Below, piece by piece: positions 48,933 through 56,348 of a stretch of 64,000 bases of DNA (its first letter is position 1; every line of letters starts with the position of its first letter). A program made the position numbers and the translations under genes. The notes under the pieces are model-generated. The model was not told where the DNA came from. It saw only the letters and a list, made by a program, of their open reading frames with translations, and did not search any database. The stretch is from positions 1,054,001 through 1,118,000 of the forward strand of contig OZ257257.1 in the NCBI GenBank assembly GCA_965279705.1, written 5' to 3'. The stretch is from Stagnimonas sp965279705 (GTDB lineage Bacteria > Pseudomonadota > Gammaproteobacteria > Nevskiales > Nevskiaceae).

Positions 48933-49546
48933 TCCGTGTGGAGCGTGTTGTGGAATACCCAAGCTTTAACATCGACGTTCGCGAGCCCGGCGCAGTTTTT
49001 CTGGCCGTTTGTCCTACCCCAAACTCAGACCAGTTCAAAAAGAAGAACTACTGGACGCGAGCAGCACCTGAACTTCACGCGGTCTATAAAGGTATTTGTG
49101 CTTACACGGCCATGTATATGCCGCAGCAAGGCACAGTGGATCATTTCCTTCCGAAGTCGATACATCCTCAACTGGCTTATGAGTGGAATAACTTTCGGCT
49201 TGCGGGTGGGAAGGTCAATAACTCGAAGGGTGATTTGACGAATGTTTTGGACCCGTTTGAGATTCAGGACGACTGGTTTTGTCTGGAAATCCCCTCATGT
49301 TTACTAATGCCAAATCCGGGGTTAACGAAAGAGCTTCGAGTTCAGATAAAAAGCAGCATCAATTCGCTTCGACTCAACCAAGATGACAGCTACGTCCAAG
49401 AACGGTGCAACATCCTTATGGAGTACGCACGCGAAGCCGTAACCCTTGAATTCTTGCAGCGCCGTTACCCTTTCCTTGCTAAAGAGCTAGTCAGGCAAGG
49501 AGTGAATCAACCAGCTCTTCGCGAGAAATTCAAGATTCAGCCTTAA
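48929..49546 (+). CDS. HNH nuclease (PtuB-like partner of the ATPase)
   Basis: ATG 48929 overlaps the ATPase stop (ATGA) and gives 205 residues. The HNH core is GTVDHFLPKSIHPQLAYEW near residues 66-84, followed by NNFRLAGGKVNNSKGD: an aspartate-histidine pair, a central asparagine and a terminal NxxKG. The two CxxC zinc pairs seen in many HNH proteins are not present, so this is the zinc-free form. The rest (VLDPFEIQDDWFCLEIPS and helical C-terminus) matches other HNH proteins that I recall being paired with AAA ATPases in Septu-like loci. It is inferred to be the effector that cleaves nucleic acid. Confidence 0.82.
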   Translation: MIRVERVVEYPSFNIDVREPGAVFLAVCPTPNSDQFKKKNYWTRAAPELHAVYKGICAYTAMYMPQQGTVDHFLPKSIHPQLAYEWNNFRLAGGKVNNSKGDLTNVLDPFEIQDDWFCLEIPSCLLMPNPGLTKELRVQIKSSINSLRLNQDDSYVQERCNILMEYAREAVTLEFLQRRYPFLAKELVRQGVNQPALREKFKIQP

Positions 49547-49579
49547 GGGAAAAGCTGAGGTTCGCTAGCGATAATTTGA

Positions 49580-49906
49580 TCAGACGGATTTCCCGCAGTG
49601 CTTGCAGACGCTGGCTTTGGCCAAGATCAATTCCGCGCAGTGAGGGCACTCCTTTTCTGCTCGCTGCTGCTGAGATTGCGGTTTGGCTAGTAAGCCGCGC
49701 TGCGTTGCTTGGTGAGCCGGCATCAATGAGTCGCTCTTGCAGATAGGGCAGGTATTCTTAGGCCCTGACCGACGCCACATTGAGTAAAAAACGCCCCCGA
49801 TAAAGGTGGCAACCCACAAAAACAACTCGATGATTCCGCTGCCTTTCATCAGTGCGACATTTGTGTCGCTCCCACATGCGTTGCAGTGGTAGTTCCCTGT
49901 GTTCAT
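49580..49906 (-). CDS. zinc-ribbon membrane protein
   Basis: The 108-residue protein has an N-terminal CNAC half of a ribbon, one membrane segment (IIELFLWVATFIGGVFYSMW near 25-44), a following CPIC pair and a C-terminal zinc ribbon CPHCAELILAKASVCKHCGKSV of the type found in many accessory proteins. It is convergent with the HNH gene, 33 bases away. No function is known; zinc-ribbon membrane proteins occur around defence loci and phage islands, but I cannot tie it to the system. Confidence 0.7.
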   Translation of the reverse strand: MNTGNYHCNACGSDTNVALMKGSGIIELFLWVATFIGGVFYSMWRRSGPKNTCPICKSDSLMPAHQATQRGLLAKPQSQQQRAEKECPHCAELILAKASVCKHCGKSV

Positions 49907-50012
49907 CAAAGCTCCCCGGCTTTACGTGGCTCGTCACGACGACGTTCCGTTATGGACAGTGTGATGTATATATGCCGTGGCCGTCCACGCCCCTTGCACA
50001 TGACTCTGGGCA

Positions 50013-50261
50013 ATGGTCCATGGTGAAAATAATATCCCCCAACGTTTCGGTCGCGTGCTTCGCGCCGAGCGTAAGAAGCGCGGAATGTCGCAAGAAATTT
50101 TGGCGCTTGAAGCCAGCGTAGATAGGACGTTCGTCTCAAAGATCGAACGGGGCGTAAATCAACCCTCTTTAACTACTTTGTTTTTGCTCGCACACGTGTT
50201 GGCAACCACACCGAGTGAACTGATCAGGCAAGTCGAACAAGATGTAGGCGGAGTTCTGTAG
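50013..50261 (+). CDS. XRE-family regulator, controller (C) protein-like
   Basis: The 82-residue protein has one HTH domain: RFGRVLRAERKKRGMSQEIL, then DRTFVSKIERGVNQPSLTTLFLLAHVLATTPSEL. The size, the RTFVSKIERG recognition helix and the C-terminal helix are typical of the controller proteins that time restriction-modification gene expression, although small phage-type repressors look alike. It is convergent with the P4-type integrase, 19 bases away. A regulator of the cargo operon or of the integrase is inferred. A GTG start at 50023 is possible, but the ATG is used. Confidence 0.8.
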   Translation: MVHGENNIPQRFGRVLRAERKKRGMSQEILALEASVDRTFVSKIERGVNQPSLTTLFLLAHVLATTPSELIRQVEQDVGGVL

Positions 50262-50280
50262 CTGGGTAAGTTAAATTTCT

Positions 50281-51525
50281 TCAGGCTGCGCGCAGCATCA
50301 CCACCTTGCGGCGTTCACGCAGCAAATCCAAGTAATCTGCCCAAGCCTGCATCATGGCTTTGCGTTCATCCAGAAACGCGGCACGATCATAAGCGGCTCC
50401 AAGTGGACCAGCTGCTTTATGCGAAAGCTGACGCTCGATGGCGTCAGTGTTCCAACGCTTTTCCGCCAGTAGGCTACGGGCCATGGCGCGGAAACCATGC
50501 GCAGTCATCTGGTCATTGGTAAAGCCCATGTTCCGTAAGGCCTGCCGCACTGCATTTTCGGACAGCGGGCGAAGCCGCGTCTTTGGGGTTGGAAATACAT
50601 AACGGGGGGCATCCGGCTTCAACGCCAACCCATGTCCAGTCAGTGGAAACAGATCGCGCAGGATGGCCACCGCCTGTGTGGGAAGCGGAACGATATGGCT
50701 TGCACCAGTCTGGCGCTTTGTTTTGTTGACCACATAGCGCCACTGGGCTGCCTCAAGATCAAGCTGTGTCCAGAGCATTTGCCGAATCTCACCCGGCCGC
50801 TGAAACAGCATTGCTGACAGCTTGAGGGCTGCGCGTACTTCCGGTGTGCCCTTGTAGTCGTAAATCGACCGCATAAGTGCCGACACATCATCAGGATCAG
50901 TGAAGGCCGCAAAATGTTTTACGGGCTTGATGCGACGTTCCCCCCTTAGAGCTTGCGTGGGGTCATGGTCATGGGGGGCGATGCCGCGACGGATCGCGTA
51001 ACGGAACACTTGGCCGACAACAGTGCGAGCGCGCCGGGCAGTTTCGTCCACACCGCGTTGGCGGATGCGATCGAAAACAGCAATCAGTTCAGGCGTGCTG
51101 ATTTCGGTGAGCGGCCGCTCGCCAACGTATGGCAGCACGTCTCTTTCCAACATCCTGCGAACAGTCGCTCGGTACTCGTCGGAGTTGGCGGCCATCTCAT
51201 CCTTCTCCCACTTCTCTACGACAGCCGCGAATGTGTTCACGACAGCTACCGCTTGTAACTCGCGCTCTTTCTTGCGCTGAACACTAGGGTCGATGCCTTG
51301 GGCAACCAGCCTGCGCTGTGTTTCACGGCGCTGACGCGCAAGATTCAGGGGGATAAGTGGATACGTTCCAAGACTTATCGTCTTTTCCTTGCCATCAAAG
51401 CTGTATGAAAAACGCCACCACTTGGAGCCCTTCGGCGTCACGATCACGAACAACCCCAGTTCTTTTGGCAGGTTGTAGGGCTTTACTCTTGGTTGGGCGC
51501 GGCGAATCAGGGTGTCAGTGAGCAT
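50281..51525 (-). CDS. int: P4-type tyrosine integrase
   Basis: The 414-residue protein starts MLTDTLIRRAQPRVKPYNLPKELG, the DUF4102 arm-binding domain of P4-like integrases. A core-binding SAM-like domain lies near 105-185. The catalytic domain has arginine in FQRPGEIRQMLW near 244, H-x-x-R in TAHGFRAMARSLL near 345, a histidine in QLSH near 369 and the tyrosine in ADYLDLLRERR near 400. Catalytic residues appear intact. It lies next to the tRNA(CAU) 3' end and points into the element, the normal arrangement for islands integrated at tRNA 3' ends. Confidence 0.95.
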   Translation of the reverse strand: MLTDTLIRRAQPRVKPYNLPKELGLFVIVTPKGSKWWRFSYSFDGKEKTISLGTYPLIPLNLARQRRETQRRLVAQGIDPSVQRKKERELQAVAVVNTFAAVVEKWEKDEMAANSDEYRATVRRMLERDVLPYVGERPLTEISTPELIAVFDRIRQRGVDETARRARTVVGQVFRYAIRRGIAPHDHDPTQALRGERRIKPVKHFAAFTDPDDVSALMRSIYDYKGTPEVRAALKLSAMLFQRPGEIRQMLWTQLDLEAAQWRYVVNKTKRQTGASHIVPLPTQAVAILRDLFPLTGHGLALKPDAPRYVFPTPKTRLRPLSENAVRQALRNMGFTNDQMTAHGFRAMARSLLAEKRWNTDAIERQLSHKAAGPLGAAYDRAAFLDERKAMMQAWADYLDLLRERRKVVMLRAA

Positions 51526-51542
51526 CTGTGGGGTTACTCGAT

Positions 51543-51556
51543 GTGCAAATTTGCAC
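51543..51556. promoter_or_regulatory. palindromic operator upstream of the integrase
   Basis: GTGCAAATTTGCAC is a perfect 14-bp palindrome starting 18 bases before the integrase start. Its half-site GTGCAA is shared with the palindrome at 44598-44615, and it is inferred to bind an island regulator such as the XRE or AlpA protein. Confidence 0.6.
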
Positions 51557-51558
51557 TC

Positions 51559-51580
51559 AAGTTACCCGCGAAGTTACCCG
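51559..51580. repeat. AAGTTACCCG terminal repeat, two right copies
   Basis: AAGTTACCCG is present at 51559-51568 and 51571-51580 with a two-base gap. Together with the copy at 42361-42370 they are positioned like integrase arm-type sites. They also overlap a possible minus-strand promoter (TTGCAT, 16 bases, TAACTT), which suggests autoregulation. Confidence 0.6.
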
Positions 51581-51632
51581 ATGCAAGCGTTGGCTTCCCT
51601 TGGCGCTTGTTGGACATCAAAAACACGAAACC

Positions 51633-51660
51633 CAAAGAAAAACCGCGCATTAGCGCGGTT
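51633..51660 (-). terminator. terminator downstream of tRNA(CAU), carried by the element
   Basis: An eight-base perfect stem (51660-51653 with 51648-51641) with loop TAAT is followed on the minus strand by TTTTC. It lies inside the element and would end the tRNA transcript in place of the chromosomal terminator left at the other end. Confidence 0.75.
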
Positions 51661-51695
51661 ATCTAGACTTCCCTGAAAGCTCTGAGCATTGAAAC

Positions 51696-51772
<77 letters not shown>

Positions 51773-51834
51773 GTAGGCACAGGTTTTCAGGGGCGCGAAG
51801 TGTAGGGAAATTGGGTCTCGCAGTCGAGTAATAC

Positions 51835-52617
51835 CTAAAACTGGCCATGCCGCCCGCTACCGCCGCTGAACCGGCCTGCACCTGCCACGGTTTCGCCACT
51901 TTGTAGGGTTTTCATGCCGTGGGCGAACTCGTTGTTGATGGCTGCGGCCTCATCCATGCCCCATTGCTGGTAGGCGCTCTGGCGATCGCCGCGCATGCAA
52001 GTCTGAGGGAAGGCCGCGATCTGCAAGGCTAGTTGCTCGGCGGCGGCGAGGGCTTCGCCTGCGGGCACCACGCGATTGGCGAGCCCCATCTGCAAGGCTT
52101 CGTCAGCGGCGACCGGCCGGCCGGTGAGGATGAGATCGAGCGCGCGGCTCATGCCAATCAGTCGCGGCAGGCGCACCGTGCCGCCGTCGATTAGCGGCAC
52201 GCCGAAGCGGCGGCAGAACACGCCGAACACCGCTGTGGTGTCGGCCACGCGCAGGTCGCACCAGAGTGCGAGTTCCAGCCCGCCTGCCACGCAGTAACCT
52301 TCTACTGCCGCGATCACTGGCTTGCTCAGTTGCATTCGGCTCGGCCCCATCGGGCCGTCCCCGTCGGGTGCAATGCGGTTGGCTTGGCCGGCCGCGCCGC
52401 CAGCCACGGCCTTGAGATCAGCCCCGGCGCAGAACTGCCCACCAATGCCGGTGAGGATGGCGACCTTGAGCGCGTCGTCGGCCTCGAAGTCGCGAAAGGC
52501 TTCGGCCAAGGCGGCGGCGGTCGGGCCATTCACCGCATTGCGCGCCTCGGCGCGATGGATGGTGACGATCAGCAGCGGTTCGCGGCGTTCGACCAGTACG
52601 AGGGACAGGGCGCTCAT
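51835..52617 (-). CDS. enoyl-CoA hydratase/isomerase family (crotonase)
   Basis: The 260-residue protein starts at ATG 52617, with GGAG seven bases upstream. It has the crotonase oxyanion-hole segments TGIGGQFCAGADLKAV near 58-73 and IAAVEGYCVAGGLELALWCDLRVAD near 100-124, with the PLIDGGTVRLPRLIGMSRALDLILTG region containing the usual helix. The catalytic glutamate pattern of ECH1 is not clearly complete, so another crotonase reaction is possible. It is divergent from the PaaX-type gene and possibly controlled by it. It sits just outside the element. Confidence 0.85.
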   Translation of the reverse strand: MSALSLVLVERREPLLIVTIHRAEARNAVNGPTAAALAEAFRDFEADDALKVAILTGIGGQFCAGADLKAVAGGAAGQANRIAPDGDGPMGPSRMQLSKPVIAAVEGYCVAGGLELALWCDLRVADTTAVFGVFCRRFGVPLIDGGTVRLPRLIGMSRALDLILTGRPVAADEALQMGLANRVVPAGEALAAAEQLALQIAAFPQTCMRGDRQSAYQQWGMDEAAAINNEFAHGMKTLQSGETVAGAGRFSGGSGRHGQF

Positions 52618-52707
52618 GTGTGGCTCCAAGTGATATTACGAAAATTGACGGATATTGCTCTGTAGAAGTAATGTATCAATCATCGTCAAAACGTGACACT
52701 AGTTGTA
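52618..52707. promoter_or_regulatory. divergent regulatory region with inverted repeats
   Basis: The 90-bp gap between the hydratase and the PaaX-type gene contains TTGACG (52645-52650) with TAATGT 18 bases later. It also has the inverted pair TTGACG...CGTCAA (52645-52650 with 52684-52689). A second imperfect inverted pair, TGATATTAC...GTAATGTATCA, spans 52631-52678. These are candidate PaaX-type operators. Confidence 0.45.
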
Positions 52708-53529
52708 ATGAAGCCCAAGGCCAAAAATATCATCCTCGATCTACTGCTTGCCCGCGAAGGCGAGGCGTTGAGCGCGCGGGAGTGTATTGCCGCCTGCGCG
52801 CTGTTCGGTATCCGTGACAACAACGTGCGGGTTGCCCTAGTGCGGCTCTCGGCCGAGGGTTTGATTGAGGCCAGCGAGCGTGGCAGCTATGTGCTGAGCG
52901 CCGCCGCCCACGAGCTGGCCGATGAGGTCGCCACTTGGCGCAGCAGCGAGCAGCGGGTGCGCGACTGGCAGGGCGGTTATCTGGTCGTGCATTGCGGCGC
53001 ACTCGGCCGCAGCAATCGCGCTGCGCTGCGCCAGCGCGAGCGGGCCTTGAAGATGCTCGGCTTCCGCGAGCTCGAATGGGGTCTGTTCCTGCGGCCGGAT
53101 AACCTCGGCGATGGCGTCGCCGGTGTGCGCGAGCGGCTGCGCAAGCTGGGGCTTCAGGGCGAGGCGAGCGTGTTCGCCGCCGCCGATTTCGATGCCGAGC
53201 GCAGCGCCCGCATCAAGAAGCTCTGGGACGGCAAGGCGCTCAACGCCAGCTACCGCAAGCTCACCGCACAACTCGAAAGCTGGATGGCCCGCGCCGATGC
53301 GCTCGATGCCGAAGTGGCCGCGCGCGAGTCCTTCCTGCTCGGCGGCAAGGCTATCCGCGAGATCGTCTACGACCCGCTGCTGCCCGCGCCCTTCGTCGAT
53401 ATCGAAGCGCGCCGCGCTTTCGTCGAAACCGTGCATCGCTTCGACGCCTTCGGCAAGGCCATCTGGCGCGCCTCGAACGGCATCACTTTCAAATCTGAAA
53501 CAGCGGGCCAGTCGGCGCGCACCCATTGA
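52708..53529 (+). CDS. PaaX-family transcriptional regulator
   Basis: The 273-residue protein has an N-terminal winged HTH (AKNIILDLLLAREGEALSARECIAACALFGIRDNNVRVALVRLSAEGLIE) and the PaaX middle and C-terminal domains (WQGGYLVVHCGA and RFDAFGKAIW). PaaX proteins are repressors that respond to CoA thioesters such as phenylacetyl-CoA. The adjacent hydratase and desaturase suggest a fatty-acid or acyl-CoA ligand here; this is inference. No Shine-Dalgarno precedes ATG 52708; GTG 52693 is an alternative. Confidence 0.85.
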   Translation: MKPKAKNIILDLLLAREGEALSARECIAACALFGIRDNNVRVALVRLSAEGLIEASERGSYVLSAAAHELADEVATWRSSEQRVRDWQGGYLVVHCGALGRSNRAALRQRERALKMLGFRELEWGLFLRPDNLGDGVAGVRERLRKLGLQGEASVFAAADFDAERSARIKKLWDGKALNASYRKLTAQLESWMARADALDAEVAARESFLLGGKAIREIVYDPLLPAPFVDIEARRAFVETVHRFDAFGKAIWRASNGITFKSETAGQSARTH

Positions 53530-53542
53530 GCGAGACCACATC

Positions 53543-54535
53543 ATGAGCACCTCCAGCACGCCTACCGAGCTGCCCACCGTCACCCGTCGCAAGCTCAACG
53601 AGCTGTTCACGCGGGACGAGATCACCCAGCTCACGCGCCGTTCCGACCTGCACGGCGGCGTCGCGGTGCTGCGAGTGTGGGCGGTGATTGCTCTTTGCTT
53701 CGCAGCCCTCGCGGCCTTCCCTAATCCGCTCACGTTCTTGCTGGTGGTGATCGTGCTCGGTGGTCGTCAGCTTGCACTCGCCATCCTCAGTCACGAAGCC
53801 GCACACCGCACGCTATTCCGCACGCCCTGGCTCAACGATTTCGTTGGTGACTGGTTGTGCGCGCGCCTGATCTGGAACGACGTGCCGCGCTATCGCACCC
53901 ATCACCTCAAGCACCACACGCACACTGGCACGGCGGCTGATCCCGATCTGAGCCTCACCAAAAACCTGCCCACCACGCGCCGCTCGCTGAAGAAAAAGTT
54001 TATCCGCGACCTCACGGGACAAACCGCTGTGCGTCGCATCGGCGCGCAGTTCTTGATGGATATCGGCGTGTTCGGCTACACGGTGGCGGCGGAGGTGCAG
54101 CGCCTGCCGCGCAATGGTCGTCGTTGGCAGGATTACGCACGCAGCGGCGTGCAGAACATGTGGGGTTTTGTGCTCACCAACCTGCTGCTGGTGACCGCAC
54201 TCGCCGCCGCCGGTGTGCTGTGGACTTACTGGGCCTGGGTCGCGGCCTACTTCACCACCTTCAGCCTCTTCATCCGCATCCGCTCCATGGCGGAGCACGC
54301 CTGCCTCGAAGACAGCGCCGACATGTTCAAGAACACCCGCACCACCCGCGCCGGCTGGCTGGCGCGGATGACGGTGGCACCCATGCATGTGAACTACCAC
54401 CTCGAACACCACGTGATGGCCTCGGTGCCTTTCTACCGTCTGCCGCTGATGCACCGTCTGCTGCGCGCTAAAGACGCAGTGCCCGTGCCGCCGGGCTACA
54501 GTGATGTGCTGCGGCTGGCGGCCAGCCGCGCTTGA
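53543..54535 (+). CDS. membrane fatty acid desaturase
   Basis: The 330-residue protein has three histidine boxes: SHEAAH near 85-90, HHLKHHTHT near 124-132 and NYHLEHHV near 284-291. These bind the di-iron centre of the integral-membrane desaturase family. Hydrophobic segments near 45-80 and 200-235 flank them. It starts at ATG 53543, 13 bases after the PaaX gene, so it is probably co-regulated with it. The acyl-CoA or acyl-lipid substrate and double-bond position are unknown. A longer frame from 53111 overlaps the regulator and was rejected. Confidence 0.9.
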   Translation: MSTSSTPTELPTVTRRKLNELFTRDEITQLTRRSDLHGGVAVLRVWAVIALCFAALAAFPNPLTFLLVVIVLGGRQLALAILSHEAAHRTLFRTPWLNDFVGDWLCARLIWNDVPRYRTHHLKHHTHTGTAADPDLSLTKNLPTTRRSLKKKFIRDLTGQTAVRRIGAQFLMDIGVFGYTVAAEVQRLPRNGRRWQDYARSGVQNMWGFVLTNLLLVTALAAAGVLWTYWAWVAAYFTTFSLFIRIRSMAEHACLEDSADMFKNTRTTRAGWLARMTVAPMHVNYHLEHHVMASVPFYRLPLMHRLLRAKDAVPVPPGYSDVLRLAASRA

Positions 54536-54539
54536 CGGA

Positions 54540-55637
54540 CTAGACGTTGAAGCGGAAATGCATCACATCGCCTTCCTTGACGATGTATTCCTTGCCTTCC
54601 AAGCGCCACTTGCCGGCTTCTTTCGCACCGGCTTCGCCGTTGAACTTGATGAAGTCCTCAAAGGCAATGACTTCGGCGCGGATGAAGCCTTTCTCGAAGT
54701 CGGTGTGGATCACGCCTGCGGCTTGCGGGCCGGTGGCACCCACCTTCACGGTCCAGGCGCGCACTTCCTGCACGCCTGCGGTGAAGTAGGTCTGTAGGCC
54801 CAAGAGGTCGTAGGCGGCGCGGATCACGCGGTTGAGGCCCGGCTCGGTGAGGCCCAGATCTTCCAAGAAGCTGACCTTGTCGGCTTCGTCGAGCTGGCCG
54901 ATTTCCGCTTCGATGGAGGCGCAGACAGCGACTACGGTGGCACCCTCGGCGGCGGCGTATGCCTTCACCTTGTCAAGCAGGGCGTTGCCGTTTTTGAGTG
55001 CGGCTTCGTCGACGTTGGCGACGTAGAGCGCGGGCTTGGCGGTGATGAGCATCATGTCGCGCACCATCAGCTTTTCTTCTGGCGTGAGCGCCAGCGCACG
55101 CACGGCCTTGGCTTCGTTCAAGTGGGCTTGCAGCTTGAGCAGCAGCTCTTGTTTGGCGGCGGCGTCTTTAATACCTGCGCGCACCAGTTTGGCGTTGCGG
55201 TCTGCGGCCTTGGTCACGCTGTCGAGATCAGCCAGTGCCAGTTCGGTGTTGATAATCTCGATGTCGCGGATCGGGTCGACACTATTAGCGACATGGATGA
55301 TGTCGTCGTTGATGAAGCAGCGGGTGACATGCGCAATCGCATCGGTCTCGCGGATGTGGGCCAAGAACTGGTTGCCCAGACCTTCACCCTTGCTGGCGCC
55401 TGCAACGAGGCCGGCAATGTCGACGAACTCGACAGTCGCGTATTGCATCTTCTGCGGATTGACGATGGCCGCGAGTGCCGCCATGCGCAGATCTGGCACC
55501 GGCACGATGCCGGTGTTGGGGTCGATGGTGCAGAAGGGGTAGTTCTCGGCTGCCGCGTTCTGCGCATTGGTCAGCGCGTTGAAGAGGGTGGATTTGCCGA
55601 CGTTGGGCAGGCCAACGATGCCGCATTTGATCGCCAT
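54540..55637 (-). CDS. ychF: ribosome-binding ATPase YchF
   Basis: YchF is an Obg-family P-loop NTPase that binds ATP rather than GTP and interacts with ribosomes. The 365-residue protein opens with KCGIVGLPNVGKSTLFNALT (P-loop). It has the G3-like FVDIAGLVAGASKGEGLGNQFL segment near 69, the NVDE motif that replaces NKxD in this family, and a C-terminal TGS domain (about 280-365) with a typical ending GDVMHFRFNV. It converges on the desaturase gene with a gap of only four bases. Confidence 0.97.
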   Translation of the reverse strand: MAIKCGIVGLPNVGKSTLFNALTNAQNAAAENYPFCTIDPNTGIVPVPDLRMAALAAIVNPQKMQYATVEFVDIAGLVAGASKGEGLGNQFLAHIRETDAIAHVTRCFINDDIIHVANSVDPIRDIEIINTELALADLDSVTKAADRNAKLVRAGIKDAAAKQELLLKLQAHLNEAKAVRALALTPEEKLMVRDMMLITAKPALYVANVDEAALKNGNALLDKVKAYAAAEGATVVAVCASIEAEIGQLDEADKVSFLEDLGLTEPGLNRVIRAAYDLLGLQTYFTAGVQEVRAWTVKVGATGPQAAGVIHTDFEKGFIRAEVIAFEDFIKFNGEAGAKEAGKWRLEGKEYIVKEGDVMHFRFNV

Positions 55638-55665
55638 GATTTTTTGCTCGGTGTGCTTCGTGAAA

Positions 55666-56244
55666 TTATGCGGTGTGCAGTTGGTTCATCGCTTTTTCCC
55701 ACGTCTGGCTGAGCCAGACGGGCAGTGCGTTGACCGCGTGGTCGATGCCGGTGCGTATCAGTTGCTCGTCGGCCTTCGAGGGTCGCGCGAGCACGTAATT
55801 GAGCACCAGATTCTTGTCGCCCGGATGACCGATGCCGACGCGCAGGCGCCGATAGCCATCACCCAGTGGTTTGTGAATGTCGCGCAGCCCGTTATGGCCA
55901 CCGTGACCGCCGCCGAGCTTGAAGCGCATCTGGCCGGCGGGCATGTCGAGTTCGTCGTGCGCGGCCAACAAAGCATCGGGCGGCAGCTTGTAGAAGTTCA
56001 TCATCGCCTGCACCGACTGGCCGCTGCGATTCATGAACGTGGAAGGCTTGAGCAGCAGCACGTCCACGCCTTCGATCTTCACGCGCGACGTCTCGCCAAA
56101 AAACTTGCTGTCCACCTTCCACGCGCCCTTGAAGCGATCCGCCACGGCATCCGCAAACCAGAATCCCGCGTTGTGACGGGTCTGGGCGTAGTCGGGGCCG
56201 GGGTTGCCGAGGCCTGCGATGAGAATTTGGGTTGGAGTGGGCAT
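55666..56244 (-). CDS. pth: peptidyl-tRNA hydrolase
   Basis: Pth recycles peptidyl-tRNA released from stalled ribosomes. The protein from ATG 56244 is 192 residues. It shows ILIAGLGNPGPDYAQTRHNAGFW with the catalytic histidine of the TRHNAG motif near residue 24, LLKPSTFMNRSGQ near 66, HDELDMPAGQMRFKLGGGHGGHNGLRDI near 95 and GIGHPG near 135. An earlier in-frame ATG at 56274 lies within the terminator hairpin region and was rejected. It follows rplY, the usual order. Confidence 0.97.
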   Translation of the reverse strand: MPTPTQILIAGLGNPGPDYAQTRHNAGFWFADAVADRFKGAWKVDSKFFGETSRVKIEGVDVLLLKPSTFMNRSGQSVQAMMNFYKLPPDALLAAHDELDMPAGQMRFKLGGGHGGHNGLRDIHKPLGDGYRRLRVGIGHPGDKNLVLNYVLARPSKADEQLIRTGIDHAVNALPVWLSQTWEKAMNQLHTA

Positions 56245-56257
56245 GGCTTCAAAAGAA

Positions 56258-56290
56258 AACCCCATCCGGTTCATCGAATCGGATGGGGTT
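56258..56290 (-). terminator. terminator between rplY and pth
   Basis: An 11-bp perfect stem AACCCCATCCG/CGGATGGGGTT (56258-56268 with 56280-56290) with an 11-base loop is followed on the minus strand by TTTCTTTTG. It lies 13 bases before the pth start, so it limits rplY readthrough. Confidence 0.75.
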
Positions 56291-56348
56291 GTGGCTCAAG
56301 CTCAGACTCGGCTTGCGCGCTGCATTCGCGGCGCGGTGCCTCGCTTCG

